Below the pieces are notes generated by a model. That model worked only from the letters and a program-made list of their open reading frames with translations. It ran no database searches and had not been told where the DNA came from. Source: an uncultured Lachnospiraceae bacterium (lineage in GTDB: Bacteria; Bacillota; Clostridia; Lachnospirales; Lachnospiraceae). From it: a stretch of 6,713 nucleotides of DNA. The stretch's first letter is position 1. Every line of letters begins with the position of its first letter. The stretch is taken from the NCBI GenBank assembly GCA_905236545.1, contig CAJOQO010000309.1, positions 1 to 6,713 on the forward strand. The letters run 5' to 3'. A program made the position numbers and the translations under genes. This document shows, one piece after another, positions 5,295 through 6,713 of this stretch.

Positions 5295-6701
5295 TGTCTT
5301 TTCCTCCTGTTCTTCCCTCTGTAACTGCTCCTGTTCCGGGCTTTGCGCCTCACCGTCCGCAGGTTCCGCTTCCTGCATGGAGCCTGTGCTTTTCGCCGGA
5401 GACTGCGCATCTTCCCCCGTCTGCTCCGTCACGCAAAAGGAGGACGCTTCCGCGGCTGCGGGCGCATGTCCTGTCCTCCTGATGTCAAACAGATTCAGCC
5501 GCAGCGCATTCATCACCACGCAGAAGCTGGAAAGGCTCATCGCCGCAGCTCCGATCATGGGATTGAGCTTCAGGCCGAACGGCACATACCATACGCCTGC
5601 CGCAACCGGGATCAGGATCGCATTGTAAAAGAAAGCCCAGAACAGATTCTCATGAATGTTTTTCAGTGTCTGCCTGCTCAGGCGCACAGCTGCCGGCACG
5701 TCGCTCAGACGGCTGTTCATCAGTACGACATCCGCCGAATCAATCGCGACATCTGTTCCCGCCCCGATCGCGATACCGATATCAGCCTGCGTCAGAGCCG
5801 GAGCATCGTTGATGCCATCTCCGACCATCGCAGTCCGCCCCTTTTCCTGCAGTGTTCGGATCACCGTTTCCTTTCCATCCGGAAGAACGCCTGCGGCAAC
5901 CTCATCCACACCGGCCTGCGATCCGACCGCCCTGGCGGTACGTTCATTGTCCCCGGTCAGCATGACTACATGGATACCGAGCTCCTTCAGCTCCCGGATC
6001 GCCCGCGGGCTGTCTTCCTTCATGGTATCGGCGACTGCTATCATGCCGATGATATCCTCTCCCAGGGCAAAGAGCAAGGGGGTCTTTCCTTCTTCTGCGA
6101 GAAGCTCTGCTTTGCGCCTTGCCGAATCGCTGACCGTCAGCTTCTCTGAAATATACTTCAGGCTGCCTCCCGTCAGAATGCCTTCTTCCAGTTCCGCCCT
6201 CACGCCGCTGCCGGGAAGCGCCTCGAACCCGCTCACCTTTTCCAGGGTCAGTCCCCTGCTTTCCGCCTCCCTCACTACAGCCCCGGCGAGCGGGTGCTCA
6301 CTCATCTTTTCCACGCTCGCGCTCATCATCAGAAGCCGCGTTTCATCCACGCCATCTTCCGGAATCAGATCTGTCACCTTCATCTCGCCGCTGGTAATGG
6401 TTCCTGTCTTATCCAGCGCTATGACCTGTGTCCGTCCGGTCATCTCCAGGGCGGAAGCGGTCTTAAACAGGATACCGTTCTTCGCGCCGATTCCGTTTCC
6501 CACCATGATCGCAACCGGCGTCGCAAGCCCCAGTGCGCACGGACAGCTGATCACAAGAACAGAAATCGCGCGGGCAAGAGAGAACGCGGTATCTTTGGAT
6601 ACAAACATCCATACGATGAAGGTAACCGCGGCGACCGTCATCACCGCCGGCACGAAGACCGCGCTTACCCGGTCCGCCGCCTTCGCGACAGGCGCTTTGG
6701 T
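5085..6701 (-). CDS. copA: Copper-exporting P1B-type ATPase CopA with C-terminal HMA domain; 5' part outside the window and interrupted by TAG
   Basis: This pump uses ATP to move Cu(+) out across the membrane. Numbering from GTG 6651-6653, the visible 522 residues hold the CPC metal site (37-39), phosphorylation site DKTGT (81-85, Asp81), the SEHP loop (118-121), TGDN (233-236) and GDGIND (278-283). They also hold YN (343-344) and MxxSS (372-376), the P1B-1 signature for Cu(+). An acidic, Gln/Glu/Ser-rich linker (about 391-456) leads to an HMA domain with GMMCGHC (Cys465, Cys468). The open frame continues 16 codons above the GTG as TKAPVAKAADRVSAVF, a normal CopA sequence. It then hits TAG at 6702-6704, preceded by codons for Asp-Ala-Ala that also fit the family. 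GTG 6653 lacks a ribosome binding site and lies in the middle of the family alignment, so it is not a genuine start. The gene is therefore a pseudogene, a recently broken allele or a sequencing error. The actuator domain and earlier membrane segments would lie outside. Stop codon is TAA. Confidence 0.93.
   Translation of the reverse strand, partial: TKAPVAKAADRVSAVFVPAVMTVAAVTFIVWMFVSKDTAFSLARAISVLVISCPCALGLATPVAIMVGNGIGAKNGILFKTASALEMTGRTQVIALDKTGTITSGEMKVTDLIPEDGVDETRLLMMSASVEKMSEHPLAGAVVREAESRGLTLEKVSGFEALPGSGVRAELEEGILTGGSLKYISEKLTVSDSARRKAELLAEEGKTPLLFALGEDIIGMIAVADTMKEDSPRAIRELKELGIHVVMLTGDNERTARAVGSQAGVDEVAAGVLPDGKETVIRTLQEKGRTAMVGDGINDAPALTQADIGIAIGAGTDVAIDSADVVLMNSRLSDVPAAVRLSRQTLKNIHENLFWAFFYNAILIPVAAGVWYVPFGLKLNPMIGAAAMSLSSFCVVMNALRLNLFDIRRTGHAPAAAEASSFCVTEQTGEDAQSPAKSTGSMQEAEPADGEAQSPEQEQLQREEQEEKTMTRTMKIEGMMCGHCEARVRKALEAINQVESANVSHTAGCAVVTLREPVDDAILKKAVEDQDYQVLGIA
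5303..5308 (-). promoter_or_regulatory. Consensus Shine-Dalgarno inside copA
   Basis: AGGAGG on the minus strand, formed by the codons CAG GAG GAA of the linker, lies 8 nt before the in-frame ATG 5292-5294 at the start of the C-terminal HMA domain. The sequence is certain; whether ribosomes use it is not known. Confidence 0.45.
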
Positions 6702-6704
6702 CTA
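6702..6704 (-). other. In-frame amber (TAG) codon interrupting copA
   Basis: Reading the CopA frame upward, the family-like TKAPVAKAADRVS is preceded directly by TAG, and before that by GAT GCT GCT (Asp-Ala-Ala). In related pumps this place reads roughly VEDA-x-x-TKAPI, so TAG replaces one small residue. Conserved sequence on both sides in the same frame points to a base substitution rather than a frameshift, though only nine bases remain before the window edge. Confidence 0.7.
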
Positions 6705-6713
6705 AGCAGCATC

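Noticed and set aside
5656..6705. Plus-strand open frame of 349 codons opposite copA
   Set aside because: The Ser/Pro/Ala-rich translation has no recognisable motif and mirrors the codon use of a highly conserved ATPase on the other strand.
1..6713. CRISPR arrays, tRNA/rRNA genes, insertion sequences, defence or toxin-antitoxin systems
   Set aside because: Looked for on both strands; no direct repeat arrays, no cloverleaf-type sequence and no transposase or defence-type protein was seen.

Overview
The window looks like chromosome from a Clostridia-type Firmicute, probably Lachnospiraceae-like. The evidence is the gene order rpmE / DUF1385 / prmC / prfA, the clostridial-style sequences of RF1 (GNGGQCVNTTDS) and CopA (GMMCGHC domain at the C-terminus), strong AGGAGG-type ribosome binding sites and a moderately high G+C content by eye. 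The genus cannot be fixed from the sequence alone. Every convincing gene is on the minus strand, so transcription runs from high to low coordinates.

Region 1 (6713 down to 5085) is the 3' part of a copper-exporting P1B-type ATPase gene (copA). It keeps all catalytic motifs and carries a heavy-metal-associated (HMA) domain at its C-terminus. The family frame is interrupted by an in-frame TAG at 6702-6704, nine bases from the window edge. Inside the gene, an in-frame ATG at 5294 follows a perfect AGGAGG at 8-nt spacing, which could let the cell make the last 69 residues as a free CopZ-like copper chaperone.

Region 2 (5084 to 4615) is the ribosomal protein bL31 unit. It has a near-consensus promoter with extended -10, a structured leader of about 170 nt whose two ends can pair, rpmE with four zinc-ligand cysteines, and a strong intrinsic terminator. 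The leader is probably an autogenous r-protein control element, though this is inference.

Region 3 (4586 to 1) is a tightly packed cluster: DUF1385/YqhQ membrane protein, prmC, prfA, hisC and a truncated PF06695 membrane protein. Junctions are an ATGA overlap, 4 nt, 15 nt and 18 nt, so it is very likely one operon. PrmC methylates the GGQ glutamine of the release factor encoded next to it. hisC and the PF06695 gene have no obvious link to translation termination. No clear promoter lies between the rpmE terminator and this cluster, so it may depend on read-through or on an internal promoter not recognised here.

Most of the window is housekeeping. The points most worth a second look are the possible CopA/CopZ two-product gene, the amber codon in copA beside an intact RF1 gene, and the bL31 leader. 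There are no RNA genes of standard type, no CRISPR array and no mobile element, and no gene-free stretch exceeds about 220 bases.
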